Below are positions 17,612 to 28,376 of a stretch of DNA of 64,000 nucleotides, one piece after another. Every line of letters starts with the position of its first letter. The stretch's first letter is position 1. A program made the position numbers and the translations under genes. The stretch is from Cytophagales bacterium (lineage in GTDB: Bacteria > Bacteroidota > Bacteroidia > Cytophagales > Cyclobacteriaceae), in NCBI GenBank assembly GCA_022360015.1, contig JAKSDQ010000003.1:1-64000 (forward strand), written 5' to 3'. The notes below the pieces were generated by a model, which searched no databases, had not been told where the DNA came from, and saw only the letters and a list, made by a program, of their open reading frames with translations.

Positions 17612-17839
17612 TTAATGATATAACCAACCAAAAGTAACCTGTGCTAATAACGAAGATTCGGGAAATGTATTGTTTACCGGTGCCACCACCGAAACTCCCT
17701 CCTGCAAAACCGCCCGGCGATTTTGAGATGACATGGCTAGTTGTGTGGAGAAGGAATGATGATAATCCCTGAATTTATGCTTCAGCGACCGCCTTTCGGA
17801 TGGGCTCAGGATCCCGGCAAAATCATTGGCCTGGTATGT
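17612..17839 (-). pseudogene. Orphan C-terminal reading frame between sdhB and the metzincin gene
   Basis: On the minus strand an open frame of 75 codons runs from just after a stop to a TAA at 17612-17614. It has no ATG near its start, so any gene would be a remnant. The text includes SPSERRSLKHKFRDYHHSF and ends LLAQVTFGWLYH, which looks more protein-like than random translation. No family is recognised. It accounts for most of the 300-bp gap between the two neighbouring genes. Confidence 0.25.
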
Positions 17840-17899
17840 TTATTCAGCGCATAGCGCACGGTTAACACACCTATGGACAACTTCGCTGAACGTCTTCGA

Positions 17900-18652
17900 T
17901 TACACCTTCTGTGAACTCACCTTCGCTGAGAAATATTCTCGATTCATCCTGGCTATGTTAGAAATGCTGATTTCTTTAGGACAAACCGCCTCACAGGCAC
18001 CGGTGTTGGTACAAGCCCCAAATCCTTCCCCATCCATCTGGGCAATCATATTTTCTACCCTCGACTTACGTTCAACCTGCCCCTGCGGTAACAAAGCCAG
18101 TTGCGAAACCTTGGCACTGACAAAAAGCATGGCTGAAGCATTTTTACAAGCCGCCACGCAGGCGCCACAGCCGATACACTGGGCTGCATCCATGGCTTCG
18201 TTAGCAATATCCTTTCTGATCGGGATTTCATTGGCATCCGGCACCCCCCCTGTATTAACGCTAATATAACCCCCGGCCTGAATGATCCTGTCAAATGAAC
18301 TGCGATCCACCACCAGATCTTTCAACACTGGAAAAGCCTTGGCCCTCCAGGGCTCCACAACGATGGTGTCACCATCTTTAAAGGACCGCATATGCAACTG
18401 ACAGGTGGTAATTGCATCTTTCGGGCCATGTGGTTTCCCATTGATATACATGCTGCACATCCCGCAAATACCTTCCCTGCAATCATGATCAAAATGAATA
18501 GGATCCCGGCTTTCATTAACAAGCTGCTCGTTCAGCACATCAAACATTTCCAGGAAGGACATATCAGGAGATATATCGCTTACCTCGTAGGTTTCAAACT
18601 TACCTTTGTCAGCACTGTTTTTTTGTCTCCAAACCTTTAATGTTAAATTCAT
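17900..18652 (-). CDS. sdhB: Succinate dehydrogenase/fumarate reductase iron-sulfur subunit
   Basis: The 250-aa protein holds a plant-type [2Fe-2S] domain ([18 protein letters not shown]) and a bacterial ferredoxin domain with [17 protein letters not shown] and [15 protein letters not shown]. It passes electrons from the flavin subunit to the heme b subunit. The sequence is of the Bacteroidetes/epsilon type (b558 class). It is the third gene of sdhC-sdhA-sdhB on the minus strand, 54 bp after sdhA. Confidence 0.97.
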   Translation of the reverse strand: MNLTLKVWRQKNSADKGKFETYEVSDISPDMSFLEMFDVLNEQLVNESRDPIHFDHDCREGICGMCSMYINGKPHGPKDAITTCQLHMRSFKDGDTIVVEPWRAKAFPVLKDLVVDRSSFDRIIQAGGYISVNTGGVPDANEIPIRKDIANEAMDAAQCIGCGACVAACKNASAMLFVSAKVSQLALLPQGQVERKSRVENMIAQMDGEGFGACTNTGACEAVCPKEISISNIARMNREYFSAKVSSQKV

Positions 18653-18706
18653 ATTAATTGTGTTATCCTTTCGATTTTACTTTGACACCAGCCATTGATA
18701 TAACAA

Positions 18707-20629
18707 CTACTTATAACTCCTTTGTGTCAGTTTTACGTTCTCAAATACCAACTCCTCTTTATGAAGTTCTTCGGCCTGATTTTCCCCTTTATACTCCCAG
18801 GCGGAAACAAATGAAAACTCGTCATCTTTCCTTTTGGCCTCACCTTCCCCGGTTTGGGATTCTTCCCTGAAATGTCCACCACAAGACTCGGATCTGTGTA
18901 AAGCATCATCTATCATCAGTTCACCCAGTTCAATAAAATCTGCGACCCTGTTGGCTTTTTCCAGCGACATATTCAACTCGTCCTGGCTTCCCAGTACTTT
19001 AACATCTTCCCAGAATTCTTTTTTCAATGCCTGAATTTTACCTTTTGCCAGTTTCAGTCCTTCTTCATTTCTTGACATACCACAATATTCCCACATGATT
19101 TTTCCAAGGGCTTTGTGAAAATCATCCACTGTCTGTTTGCCTTTGATACTCATCAGCTTATCCAATTTAGCTTTCAACTTGGATTCCACTTCCCTGAAGG
19201 CTTCATGATCGGTATCTACTTTTGTATAAGGCATGGTTGCCAAATAATCTCCGATGGTATAAGGGATCACAAAATAGCCATCTGCCAAACCCTGCATCAG
19301 CGCACTGGCTCCCAGCCTGTTGGCGCCATGATCGGAAAAGTTTGCTTCCCCAATAGCATACAACCCGGGAATATTTGTCATCAGGTTGTAATCAACCCAC
19401 AGCCCGCCCATTGTGTAGTGAACGGCCGGGTAAATCATCATCGGCATTTCGTAAGGGTTATCGCCGGTTATCTGTTTATACATATCGAACAGGTTGCCAT
19501 ATTTGGCCTCTATCACATCTTTACCATCCCTTTTAATAGCATCTGCAAAGTCGAGAAACACGGCAAGCCCGGTATTTCCCACTCCCCTGCCTTCATCGCA
19601 GACCATCTTGGCATTCCTCGAAGCCACATCCCTTGGCACGAGGTTTCCAAAAGACGGGTATTTTCTTTCAAGGTAATAGTCCCTCTCTTCTTCCGGAATT
19701 TTAGTGGCTTCTTTGGCAGTTAGTTTAGGTTTAGCCACTTTCGGTACCCAAACCCTGCCATCATTTCTCAGGGACTCTGACATCAATGTCAACTTGGATT
19801 GATGGTCACCCGACACCGGAATACAGGTGGGGTGAATCTGGGTAAAGCAGGGATTGCCAAACAGGGCTCCTTTTTTGTGAGCTCTCCAGGCGGCAGTGCA
19901 ATTAGACCCCATGGCGTTGGTTGATAAGAAAAACACGTTGCCATATCCACCGGTAGCCAAAACAACGGCATGGGCGCTATGGGATTCAATTTTTCCAGTA
20001 ACCAGGTTTCTGGTGACTATCCCTCTCGCCTTGCCTTCTACCAGCACCAGGTCGAGCATTTCAGTGCGCGCGTACATTTTAACCTTTCCGTTGGCTATCT
20101 GGCGGCTCAATGCGCTGTAGGCCCCCAGCAAAAGCTGCTGTCCGGTTTGCCCGCGTGCATAAAATGTCCGGGAAACCTGAGCACCACCAAAAGACCGGTT
20201 ATCCAGCAACCCACCATATTCCCTGGCAAAAGGAACGCCTTGAGCGACACACTGATCGATAATATTTACACTAACTTCAGCCAATCGATGTACATTGGCC
20301 TCCCTGGACCGGTAATCCCCTCCTTTAACCGTATCATAAAACAGCCTGTAAATACTATCACCATCATTCTGATAGTTTTTGGCTGCATTAATACCACCTT
20401 GTGCAGCGATGCTATGCGCCCTTCGGGGACTGTCCTGAAAACAAAAACATTTCACATTGTACCCAAGCTCGGCAAAAGAAGCCGAAGCCGATGCACCTGC
20501 CAGTCCCGAACCTACAACAATAATATCATACTTCCTTTTGTTAGCAGGATTAACCAGCTTCATATTAAATTTGTGCTTGGTCCATTTCTCTGCTATCGGT
20601 CCTTCCGGTATTTTGGAATTTAAATTCAT
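18707..20629 (-). CDS. sdhA: Succinate dehydrogenase/fumarate reductase flavoprotein subunit
   Basis: The 640-aa protein has the FAD-binding [21 protein letters not shown], the covalent-FAD motif [30 protein letters not shown] in the substrate region, and the C-terminal [10 protein letters not shown] with its conserved His. It oxidises succinate to fumarate at the membrane. It lies 25 bp downstream of sdhC and upstream of sdhB. The length and motifs match the Bacteroidetes three-subunit enzyme. Confidence 0.97.
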   Translation of the reverse strand: MNLNSKIPEGPIAEKWTKHKFNMKLVNPANKRKYDIIVVGSGLAGASASASFAELGYNVKCFCFQDSPRRAHSIAAQGGINAAKNYQNDGDSIYRLFYDTVKGGDYRSREANVHRLAEVSVNIIDQCVAQGVPFAREYGGLLDNRSFGGAQVSRTFYARGQTGQQLLLGAYSALSRQIANGKVKMYARTEMLDLVLVEGKARGIVTRNLVTGKIESHSAHAVVLATGGYGNVFFLSTNAMGSNCTAAWRAHKKGALFGNPCFTQIHPTCIPVSGDHQSKLTLMSESLRNDGRVWVPKVAKPKLTAKEATKIPEEERDYYLERKYPSFGNLVPRDVASRNAKMVCDEGRGVGNTGLAVFLDFADAIKRDGKDVIEAKYGNLFDMYKQITGDNPYEMPMMIYPAVHYTMGGLWVDYNLMTNIPGLYAIGEANFSDHGANRLGASALMQGLADGYFVIPYTIGDYLATMPYTKVDTDHEAFREVESKLKAKLDKLMSIKGKQTVDDFHKALGKIMWEYCGMSRNEEGLKLAKGKIQALKKEFWEDVKVLGSQDELNMSLEKANRVADFIELGELMIDDALHRSESCGGHFREESQTGEGEAKRKDDEFSFVSAWEYKGENQAEELHKEELVFENVKLTQRSYK

Positions 20630-20654
20630 ATTATATAATAATATACTTTTTCTT

Positions 20655-21332
20655 TTAGGTGAAAAACATCATAATGGGAATAGCGGCGAATCCGGCAGGT
20701 ACCAGAATCGCAAAAGCGAGTCCCACAAATCTGATGGCCGGACTGTATTTAACGTGGTTAAGTCCAAGGGTTTGAAAGGCACTTTGAAACCCATGAGAAA
20801 GATGAAACGCCACTGCTAACATACCAACGAGATACACGGCCACCCAGTACCACTGCGAAAACGCCTGATCAACTACTGCATACAGGTCTCTTGCTTCAAA
20901 TCCGTCATAATTTTTATAGGGGATTTGCCCAAAATGCATTTCATACCAAAACCCTTTCAAATGTATGATTAGGAACACAAAAATCAGTGTCCCCAAAATG
21001 CCCATATTTCTGGATGACCAGGTGCTTGTTTCGGATTTAACGGCCACCTGATAGCTTACGGGCCGTGCCTGCCGGTTTTTTCTGGTCAGGAAAATTGAAA
21101 TAAGAACATGTAACAGGATGAAAAAGAAATTTCCTTTGGAAACAAATTGAATGAGGGGATTGGTACTCATAAACTCTGCGTAAATATTAAATGCTTCGCC
21201 GCCATCGTTTTTGAGTAATTGTAAATTTCCGGTAAGGTGAACAGCTAAAAACAGGATGAGAAAAATACCAGTCAACGCCATAATTACCTTGCGGCCGAGT
21301 GTGCTGGTGAGTGTTTCGGTAAGCCAACTCAT
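20655..21332 (-). CDS. sdhC: Succinate dehydrogenase cytochrome b subunit (b558 type)
   Basis: The 225-aa membrane protein has five predicted helices, for example [20 protein letters not shown] and [20 protein letters not shown]. Conserved His residues in these helices ([34 protein letters not shown]) are candidates for the two heme b ligands. Beginning [11 protein letters not shown] is typical of the family. It anchors SdhAB and links to menaquinone. It is the first gene of the operon, with a matching promoter upstream. Confidence 0.96.
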   Translation of the reverse strand: MSWLTETLTSTLGRKVIMALTGIFLILFLAVHLTGNLQLLKNDGGEAFNIYAEFMSTNPLIQFVSKGNFFFILLHVLISIFLTRKNRQARPVSYQVAVKSETSTWSSRNMGILGTLIFVFLIIHLKGFWYEMHFGQIPYKNYDGFEARDLYAVVDQAFSQWYWVAVYLVGMLAVAFHLSHGFQSAFQTLGLNHVKYSPAIRFVGLAFAILVPAGFAAIPIMMFFT

Positions 21333-21839
21333 TGTCTTTCAACAAAAATTTAAAATGAACATTTAAAATCGATCAAAGGTACATTTGGAATCATTATGAA
21401 CAAAATGTAAAAATTATTTTGAAGCATTCTAAATTAGATGTGATGATAACAATGAAAAGCTGTACAATGTTCGTAACTTTTTGTCGCCCACATTACTGAA
21501 ATATGATTTCAACCGAATTTAAAGGTTTTGTCGACCGACTCATTCGTTGATTCCTGGATTCTTGCAGACTTTGTTTCACACTTTGTGTCAGGGAAATGGT
21601 CGTCAGAACAATTCGTGTAACATGAGCGCCCCGTTAGGAAATTAGTGGGGTAAAACGACAACTATTTGTATAAGTAAGTAAGCAAATCGGTGTGTTCAGA
21701 GCTAAAAAAAGGTTTTTTTTAATTAACTTATGAGCACCTTATTCGTTAAAAAATTTAAACTTTAAACAAAAAATACAAAGTTTTAATCATTGCGAACTTA
21801 TTTTTGCCGTTATATATTATAAATATATAAAAAGACCTA
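21333..21839. other. Divergent intergenic region between sdhC and the T9SS cargo gene
   Basis: This 507-bp region carries the sdhC promoter on the left. On the right a TATTTTTG box (21799-21806) precedes the cargo gene, but a convincing -33 element is missing. A short CCCC/GGGG hairpin lies at about 21625-21650. No RNA gene or protein frame is supported. Confidence 0.5.
21374..21404 (-). promoter_or_regulatory. Bacteroidetes-type promoter of sdhCAB
   Basis: On the minus strand TTTG (21401-21404) and TACCTTTG (21374-21381) are spaced by 19 nt, a full consensus match about 40 nt before the sdhC ATG. Confidence 0.75.
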
Positions 21840-24662
21840 ATGAGTAAATTTTATAGAAAGGGAGTCCTGATTTTATCAATCATCTTGTTGGCGGGGGTGA
21901 AACAAGTAAATGCTACCCATATTCGTGCGGGTGAGATTATTGTGGAAAGAATTTCAACGCAAAGCTTAACTTTCAGAATTACCATCATCGGATATACGGA
22001 TACGGGCTCTACCGTAGAGTTTGGAGGGGGAAGACTGGAGTTTGGCGATGGAACGGTCATTGACATCGATACGGAAAAAGACTTCAGCCTGAAAGAAGAT
22101 CTGGGAGATGAAATTGCTTTGAATGTATTTGTTATCTCTCATACCTACCAGGCACCTGGAAATTATACATTAAGATTTCAGGAATTCAACAGGAACGGAG
22201 GCATTTTAAATATGGCCAATTCTGTGGAAACGCCCTTTTATGTGGAAACCAATATCACCATCGATCCCTTTGTCGGGCTCAACAATTCACCGCAGCTTCT
22301 CATACCACCCATTGACAGAGCGGCTACCGGAGCTACTTTCTTCCACAATCCGGGGGCTTTTGATCCCGATGGCGATAGTTTGTCCTACACAATTGTGATT
22401 CCCAAACAGGACATCGATCTGGAAGTTAACGCTTACACTTTTCCTAACAACATTATACATTATACAGGTTTCAATTATCAGACAGCTAATGAGGCCCAAA
22501 CAGGCCCGCCGACCTACACACTTAACGAGGTGAACGGTGACCTGATCTGGGATGCTCCGGGTCTGGCGGGGGAATATAATGTGGCATTCAGAGTGGAGGA
22601 GTGGAGAAGAGTCGGAGGCCAATGGCAACGCCTGGGTTATGTTACGAGGGACATGCAAATCATCGTAGAAGAAACAGATAATGAACGGCCGGAATTGATC
22701 ATACCGAATGACACCTGTGTGGTAGCAGGCACTTTGCTTGACGCTACTATCATTGGGGAGGATCCCGACGATCACGATATTGTACTCGAAACGTTCGGCG
22801 GGGTTTATGACCTGGTCTCTTCGCCGGCTACATTTTCACCCAATCCCCCCACCGTTCAAAACTCACCCGGACAACTGGATTTTAGCTGGCAAACCAACTG
22901 TACCCATATCAGGGAAAGGCCCTACGAAATCCAGTTTAAAGTAAAAGATAACCCGCCGCCGCTGAACCGGCCTGCGCTGGCCACCTTCGAAACCTGGAAT
23001 GTTACGGTCATTGCACCAGCGCCGGAAGGTCTGACAGCCACCGTAAGACCAGGCAGGGAAATTCAGCTTAACTGGGACAACTATCTCTGTAACAACGCCA
23101 TAGAAATGCGTATTTATCGCCGCGTAGATAGTTTTCAATATGTGCCGGAGCACTGTGAAACAGGTATTCCGGGGAATGGTGGTTACGAGTTAATCGGCAG
23201 CGTGGACATTGGAAACAGATCCTTTTTGGACGACAACGATGGCAGAGGTCTTAATCCGGGAGCTAATTATTGTTACCGTTTAGTAGCTGTATTTCCGTTA
23301 CCCGGTGGTGGTGAAAGCATTGTTTCTGAGGAAGTATGTATGTTACTGGAAGCAGATGCACCGATAATTACCAATGTAAGCATTGAGAATACCGGTGTCG
23401 ATGATGGAGAGGTATTTATTCGCTGGACCCGGCCTTTCGATGTGGATCCGGCGTTGTTTCCACCACCTTATCGATACGAAGTAGCACGGGCACAAGGGTT
23501 TAACGGCAATGGCGGGCTGGAAGTCCTCGGTTCTACAACCGATACTACGTTTACCGATACCGGTATCAATACACGTGACCAGGTTTTCAACTATAGAATT
23601 TACCTCTACGATAACGCCAATACATTGGTTGACTCATCTGCAACTGCTTCCACCGTGCGGTTGGATCTCCAGTCATTTCTGGGAGGCGTGGAACTGAACT
23701 GGCAGGCCGACGTGCCCTGGTCCAACAATATACAAGATTTTCCATATCACTATATCTACCGCGACAGGGTGCTGGGAAACAATCCCGGTCAGTTGGTACT
23801 TATTGACAGCGTAAATGTCAACGAAAGGGGTTTCATGTATCTCGATGATGGATCTTTTAACAACATTCCGCTATCGGATCAAATAGAGTATTGTTATTTT
23901 GTCACCACTCAGGGTGGCTATGGCAACGACCTTATTCCTGAACCATTAATCAATAATTCACAGGTAGTTTGCGCTCAACCTAACGACACTATCCCCCCAT
24001 GTACACCTGTTAACATAACACTGCTGGATTGTGACGACTTCCTGAGAAACAGGCCTTGTGCCAATGATGAATATGCCAATACCATATCCTGGCAGGCTGA
24101 CTTGTCTGATGGCTGCCAAAGTGATGTCAGAAGCTACAACATCTATTTCTCACCGGTACCGGATGGTGACTACGTGCTCATAGGAAATGTAATAGATACC
24201 GTATTCATTCATGACAGTGACAATAATATATTTGGCCTGACTTCGCTGGGAGGCTGTTACCAGCTAGCATCGGTCGACAGATCGGGTAACGAAAGTGTAC
24301 GCACCGATCCCATTTGCGTAGCTAATTTTGAAACCTGTGCTTTTTACGAGTTGCCTAATGTATTCACACCTAACGGAGATGGAAAAAATGATACTTTCCA
24401 AGCTTTCAAAGGTATTCCTGAAAGATGCCCGCGTTTTGTTGAACAAGTGGTATTTACCATTTATAACCGGCACGGCAGAAAACTTTTTGAATACGAATCA
24501 GGTGGTGAAAACGACATCTTCATCAACTGGGACGGCAACTCAGACTCCGGTCAGCAGTTGTCTTCGGGGATATACTACTATGAAGCAGATGTCACCTTCG
24601 ATATTCTGGACCCCAATTTCTCAACCCGGAAGCTTAACGGGTGGATTCATTTAGTCAGGTAA
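21840..24662 (+). CDS. Large secreted protein with type B T9SS (gliding-motility-associated) C-terminal domain
   Basis: The 940-aa protein has a signal peptide (GVLILSIILLAGVKQVNA). A PKD/cadherin-like beta part follows, with FGDGTVIDI, SHTYQAPGNYTLRF and GAFDPDGDSLSYTI. Next come two or three fibronectin-III-like regions (GLTATVRPGREIQLNWDN and similar). The last 100 residues, from about 838, start NVFTPNGDGKNDTFQAF and end LNGWIHLVR, the CHU_C/type B sorting domain that directs export through the type IX secretion system. It is likely a surface or released adhesin-like protein. A decayed second copy of the sorting domain lies about 130 bp downstream. Confidence 0.92.
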   Translation: MSKFYRKGVLILSIILLAGVKQVNATHIRAGEIIVERISTQSLTFRITIIGYTDTGSTVEFGGGRLEFGDGTVIDIDTEKDFSLKEDLGDEIALNVFVISHTYQAPGNYTLRFQEFNRNGGILNMANSVETPFYVETNITIDPFVGLNNSPQLLIPPIDRAATGATFFHNPGAFDPDGDSLSYTIVIPKQDIDLEVNAYTFPNNIIHYTGFNYQTANEAQTGPPTYTLNEVNGDLIWDAPGLAGEYNVAFRVEEWRRVGGQWQRLGYVTRDMQIIVEETDNERPELIIPNDTCVVAGTLLDATIIGEDPDDHDIVLETFGGVYDLVSSPATFSPNPPTVQNSPGQLDFSWQTNCTHIRERPYEIQFKVKDNPPPLNRPALATFETWNVTVIAPAPEGLTATVRPGREIQLNWDNYLCNNAIEMRIYRRVDSFQYVPEHCETGIPGNGGYELIGSVDIGNRSFLDDNDGRGLNPGANYCYRLVAVFPLPGGGESIVSEEVCMLLEADAPIITNVSIENTGVDDGEVFIRWTRPFDVDPALFPPPYRYEVARAQGFNGNGGLEVLGSTTDTTFTDTGINTRDQVFNYRIYLYDNANTLVDSSATASTVRLDLQSFLGGVELNWQADVPWSNNIQDFPYHYIYRDRVLGNNPGQLVLIDSVNVNERGFMYLDDGSFNNIPLSDQIEYCYFVTTQGGYGNDLIPEPLINNSQVVCAQPNDTIPPCTPVNITLLDCDDFLRNRPCANDEYANTISWQADLSDGCQSDVRSYNIYFSPVPDGDYVLIGNVIDTVFIHDSDNNIFGLTSLGGCYQLASVDRSGNESVRTDPICVANFETCAFYELPNVFTPNGDGKNDTFQAFKGIPERCPRFVEQVVFTIYNRHGRKLFEYESGGENDIFINWDGNSDSGQQLSSGIYYYEADVTFDILDPNFSTRKLNGWIHLVR

Positions 24663-24724
24663 GGTTTAGCAGGTAAGGCCGTTTCTTGTCAGAAAGTATT
24701 AACGAAATAATGTGATTACGCAAC

Positions 24725-24790
24725 AGTCATGGTATGACTCTGGAGTTTGGCTTTTTTAGTCATACTATGACTTTGAGTCATAGTATGACT
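24725..24790. repeat. Nested palindromic repeat, copy 2 (three units)
   Basis: AGTCATGGTATGACT (24725-24739) is followed by an 18-nt spacer with a T-run. Then AGTCATACTATGACT (24758-24772), loop TTG and AGTCATAGTATGACT (24776-24790) form a perfect hairpin. This is the only copy with a third arm, and its right edge directly touches the decayed sorting-domain sequence. Confidence 0.92.
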
Positions 24791-24792
24791 AT

Positions 24793-24969
24793 TTGGAATT
24801 AACAATCGACAGTAATAAGGAGATTTTCATAGCAAGGAATGACGACGCTGAGATAGGCACCCAATTGGCAGCCTGAGTATATGATTATGAGGCCGGCGTC
24901 GCCTTTGAGGTTTACGATCAAAATACGGCAAAGATAAAATTAAATGGCTGGACTTATCTGGTGAGATGA
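24793..24969 (+). pseudogene. Relic of a type B T9SS C-terminal domain
   Basis: The frame reads EIFIARNDDAEIGTQLAA, then a TGA at 24874-24876, then VYDYEAGVAFEVYDQ and finally KLNGWTYLVR before a TGA. It aligns without gaps to the end of the upstream protein (DIFINWDGNSDSGQQLSS, G, IYYYEADVTFDI, KLNGWIHLVR). The internal stop stands exactly where the intact copy has Gly, consistent with GGA changing to TGA. The N-terminal part of the domain is missing, and the sequence begins right after repeat copy 2. It is the remnant of a second cargo gene or of a duplicated 3' end. Confidence 0.82.
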
Positions 24970-25056
24970 AAAGTTTGGGTGTACATTTTTGTCAATAGAT
25001 AGCGGAATTACCGGAAAAGTTATATTTTTGCCGTCACTTTAACCAAACATACACCC

Positions 25057-25932
25057 ATGAAAAAAGCTTATATTTTCCCAGGACAAGGCTCTCAATTCCC
25101 CGGCATGGGAAATGACCTTTACGAGAGCGCTGAGGAGGCCAGAGAACTTTTTATGCAGGCTGATGAAATACTCGGATTTAACATCTCGGAAATCATGTTT
25201 GCAGGTACTGCCGAGGAATTAAAACAAACTAAAGTCACCCAACCTGCCATCTTTTTGCACTCGGTCATATTGGCGAGGACTACAGAGGATTTTGAACCCG
25301 AAATGGTAGCTGGCCATTCTCTGGGGGAATTTTCAGCCCTGGCAGCCAACAAAACACTTTCTTTTGAGGATGGATTAAAACTGGTATCGAAAAGGGCCAT
25401 GGCCATGCAAAGGGCCTGTGAGACCAACCCCTCCGGTATGGCCGCTATTTTGGGGCTCGATGATGATGTGGTAGAAAAAATATGCCTGGAAATAGAAGAA
25501 GTGGTGGTACCCGCCAATTACAATAGCCCGGGGCAATTGGTAATTTCAGGGTCTAACCGGGGAATAGAGATTGCCTGCGAAAAACTAAAGGCAGCAGGGG
25601 CAAAAAGGGCACTCCCTCTTCCCGTGGGAGGTGCATTTCATTCACCTTTGATGGAACCTGCACGCCAGGAACTAGCGGAAGCGATTGAAAACACCATTTT
25701 CAGCAGGCCTGCATGCCCCATATATCAAAATGTAAATGCCTTGCCATCGACTGATACTGAAGCCATCAAGGCCAACCTCATCGCACAGCTCACTGCACCG
25801 GTCCGGTGGTCGCAATCGGTGCAAAAAATGGTTGAAGATGGTGCCGGAACATTCATTGAATGTGGTCCGGGAAAAGTTTTACAAGGTTTGGTGAAAAAAA
25901 TCTACCGGGAAGCCGAAGTGGCGGAAGTTTAG
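25057..25932 (+). CDS. fabD: Malonyl-CoA:ACP transacylase
   Basis: The 291-aa protein has the N-terminal FPGQGSQFPGMG oxyanion-hole motif, the nucleophile Ser88 in AGHSLGEFSAL, and the catalytic His in GGAFHSPLM. It loads malonyl groups on acyl-carrier protein for fatty-acid synthesis. Length is typical. A TATTTTTG box at 25023-25030 is a plausible -7 element. It converges with folK. Confidence 0.96.
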   Translation: MKKAYIFPGQGSQFPGMGNDLYESAEEARELFMQADEILGFNISEIMFAGTAEELKQTKVTQPAIFLHSVILARTTEDFEPEMVAGHSLGEFSALAANKTLSFEDGLKLVSKRAMAMQRACETNPSGMAAILGLDDDVVEKICLEIEEVVVPANYNSPGQLVISGSNRGIEIACEKLKAAGAKRALPLPVGGAFHSPLMEPARQELAEAIENTIFSRPACPIYQNVNALPSTDTEAIKANLIAQLTAPVRWSQSVQKMVEDGAGTFIECGPGKVLQGLVKKIYREAEVAEV

Positions 25933-25977
25933 ATAAGGCAGCAGAATTTTAGAGATTTGCCAAAAACTTCTGATAAT

Positions 25978-26466
25978 TTATTTACCGGTTAACGAGACTA
26001 CTTCCAGTCGGTCTTTGCACAACTTATGCAGTTCTTTTTGAGTCTTGTGAAATACCGGATGGATTTCATTGGCTGCAATTTCTACCAGAGGAACGAGGGT
26101 AAAATTTCTGTTTTGCAATTCACGGTGCGGAACCTGTAACTGATGGGTGTCGATAATTCTGTCATAGTAATACAATAGATCGATGTCGATAATCCTTTCC
26201 GACCATTTACCTTGACGAACCCTACCCATGGATTTTTCAATCATAAAAATCTTTTCAAGTATTTGCTCCGGTGAAAGCTCACTTTTAATTTTTACTACCT
26301 GATTCAAAAACGAATGCTGATTTTCGATGCCCCAGGCGGCGGTTCGATAAACAGAGGATTGTTTAATAATTGCCCCCATTAACTCCTCAACCCCGGTTTT
26401 ACCTCTTTGCAGATTCAAGGGTTTATTTCCCAGATTAGTTCCCAGCAATAAATATATTCCGTCCAT
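25978..26466 (-). CDS. folK: 6-hydroxymethyl-dihydropterin diphosphokinase (HPPK)
   Basis: The frame is open to 26544, but the ATG at 26466 (MDGIYLLLGTNLGNK) gives the usual HPPK start and a 162-aa protein. Motifs are LLLGTNLGN, AAWGIENQHSFLNQVV (the usual PWG...FLN block) and SERIIDIDLLYY, which supplies the two metal-binding Asp residues, then VPHRELQNRNFTLVPL. It transfers pyrophosphate from ATP to the pterin in folate synthesis. It is divergent from sppA, with about 90 bp between the starts. Confidence 0.94.
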   Translation of the reverse strand: MDGIYLLLGTNLGNKPLNLQRGKTGVEELMGAIIKQSSVYRTAAWGIENQHSFLNQVVKIKSELSPEQILEKIFMIEKSMGRVRQGKWSERIIDIDLLYYYDRIIDTHQLQVPHRELQNRNFTLVPLVEIAANEIHPVFHKTQKELHKLCKDRLEVVSLTGK

Positions 26467-26557
26467 CTTACAGTGCCTCCAGTTGTATAAAATGAATTTT
26501 AAAAAGCGACTAATATGCGTATTTTTACGCGCAACATACAACAAACCAATCTAAATA

Positions 26558-28303
26558 ATGAAGTTTTTAAGAAATCTGTTAGCGACATTAGTGGGATTAT
26601 TTATTTTCTCTGTTATCGTGATCATTTTTATCGGAGCTTTTGTTTCCTTGGCTACTTCCGAGGAAGTGGTTACCGTCAAGGAAAACTCCGTGTTACATAT
26701 AAAATTAAACAAACCAATCGGCGAGCGTGCTTTTAAAGATCCTTTTAACGAACTATTTACAGGATATTCAAGCAACGTAGGCCTGATTGAGTTGATCGAA
26801 TCCATCCGGGATGCCAAGGAAAATGAAAAAATCAAAGGTATTTACCTGGAATCAGGGATTCCAATGGGTGGATTTGCCAGTATCGGAGCGATTCATAAGG
26901 CCCTGGAAGACTTTAAAACTTCCGGAAAATTCATTACTTCCTACGCCGAAATCTACACCGAAGGCGGTTATTATCTCGCCTCCACGGCTGATGACATCTA
27001 CTTAAACCCCCGGGGTTATTTTGAGTTGAACGGCATCAGTGCCAATGTAACCTTTCTCAAAGGGATGCTTGACAAACTGGAAATCGAACCTGAGATTTTC
27101 AGGGTCGGGGATTTTAAAAGTGCGGTAGAACCCTTTCTGAGAAAAGATATGAGCGACGAAAACCGGCAACAACTGGAATCGCTGTTAAATTCCATTTATG
27201 GCAATTACCTCGAAAAAGTGGCCGCCTCCAGATCGATACCGGTAGAAAGGTTGACTACTATTTCGGATTCGATGTTGGTAAGAACACCAGAACATGCGCT
27301 GGAATCGGAATTGATTACGGGGCTTAAATATTTCGATGAGGTATTGGACGATATAAAAACTAAACTGGAACTGGGCGAAGACGATAAAATTAATTTTATC
27401 GGATTTGAAAAATACCATAAATCAATCTCTAAAAAGAATACCTCCAAAAACCGGGTGGCTGTCATTATTGGTTCGGGCGAAATTACGGGTGGCAATGGTG
27501 ACAATTCCAGCATTGGGTCTACGGCCTTTGCCAAGGAAATAAGAAAAGCCAGAAAAAATGACAAGATAAAGGCAGTTGTGATCCGGGTAAATTCCCCCGG
27601 GGGTAGTGCGTTGGCTTCTGATGTTATCTGGAGGGAGGTAATGTTAACCAGGGAAGTGAAACCAGTCATTGCCTCTATGTCGGATTATGCTGCCTCGGGA
27701 GGCTATTATATTGCCATGGGCTGTGATACCATCGTAGCTGAGCCATCTACCATCACCGGATCCATCGGCATTTTTATGACGATGTTCAATCTTGAAAAGT
27801 TCCTTGACAATAAACTTGGTATCACCACCGATGTGGTCAACACCGGGGAGTACTCTGACATTTATACTTTCACGCGAAGCCTCACAGAAGGAGAAAGGCA
27901 AATCCTGCAAAGTAATATTAATGAGGGTTATGAGGATTTTGTCACAAAAGCGGCCAACAACAGGAATATGACTGTGGAAGATCTCAAAAAAATTGCCAGT
28001 GGCAGAGTATGGTCGGGTCAACAGGCCCAGGAAAACGGATTGGTGGATATGCTGGGTGGATTAGACGACGCCATCGAGGTTGCCGTAAACGCAGCAGGAA
28101 TCGCAGACGACTACAAAGTGAGGTATTATCCAAGGCAAAAAAGCTTCTTTGAGCAGGTCAAGGAAGAGTTTAGCAGTGACCTGGAATCAAGGTTGTTAAA
28201 AGGCAAAACCGGTGATCTTTATCCTTTGATCAAAAAAATTAAATCCCTGGAAAATCTGAAGGGCCTGCAGGCCCGGATGATGTATGAAATAACACTGGAA
28301 TAA
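26558..28303 (+). CDS. sppA: Signal peptide peptidase SppA, 67K type
   Basis: The 581-aa protein has one N-terminal membrane anchor ([21 protein letters not shown]) and two tandem S49 domains, as in the E. coli 67-kDa form. The catalytic Ser lies in [12 protein letters not shown] of the second domain, and the Lys is likely the one in [13 protein letters not shown] of the first. [10 protein letters not shown] and ITGSIGIF are family blocks. It degrades cleaved signal peptides at the inner membrane. Confidence 0.95.
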   Translation: MKFLRNLLATLVGLFIFSVIVIIFIGAFVSLATSEEVVTVKENSVLHIKLNKPIGERAFKDPFNELFTGYSSNVGLIELIESIRDAKENEKIKGIYLESGIPMGGFASIGAIHKALEDFKTSGKFITSYAEIYTEGGYYLASTADDIYLNPRGYFELNGISANVTFLKGMLDKLEIEPEIFRVGDFKSAVEPFLRKDMSDENRQQLESLLNSIYGNYLEKVAASRSIPVERLTTISDSMLVRTPEHALESELITGLKYFDEVLDDIKTKLELGEDDKINFIGFEKYHKSISKKNTSKNRVAVIIGSGEITGGNGDNSSIGSTAFAKEIRKARKNDKIKAVVIRVNSPGGSALASDVIWREVMLTREVKPVIASMSDYAASGGYYIAMGCDTIVAEPSTITGSIGIFMTMFNLEKFLDNKLGITTDVVNTGEYSDIYTFTRSLTEGERQILQSNINEGYEDFVTKAANNRNMTVEDLKKIASGRVWSGQQAQENGLVDMLGGLDDAIEVAVNAAGIADDYKVRYYPRQKSFFEQVKEEFSSDLESRLLKGKTGDLYPLIKKIKSLENLKGLQARMMYEITLE

Positions 28304-28376
28304 CCGTTTTTTTTATCAACACTTATTACCTGCGAAGTCTGAATGTTATTATATTTATGCTTTAAATAAGAACTGC

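Noticed and set aside
28304..28376. Biotin operator or riboswitch before bioB
   Set aside because: The short gap shows no BirA-like palindrome or conserved RNA fold.
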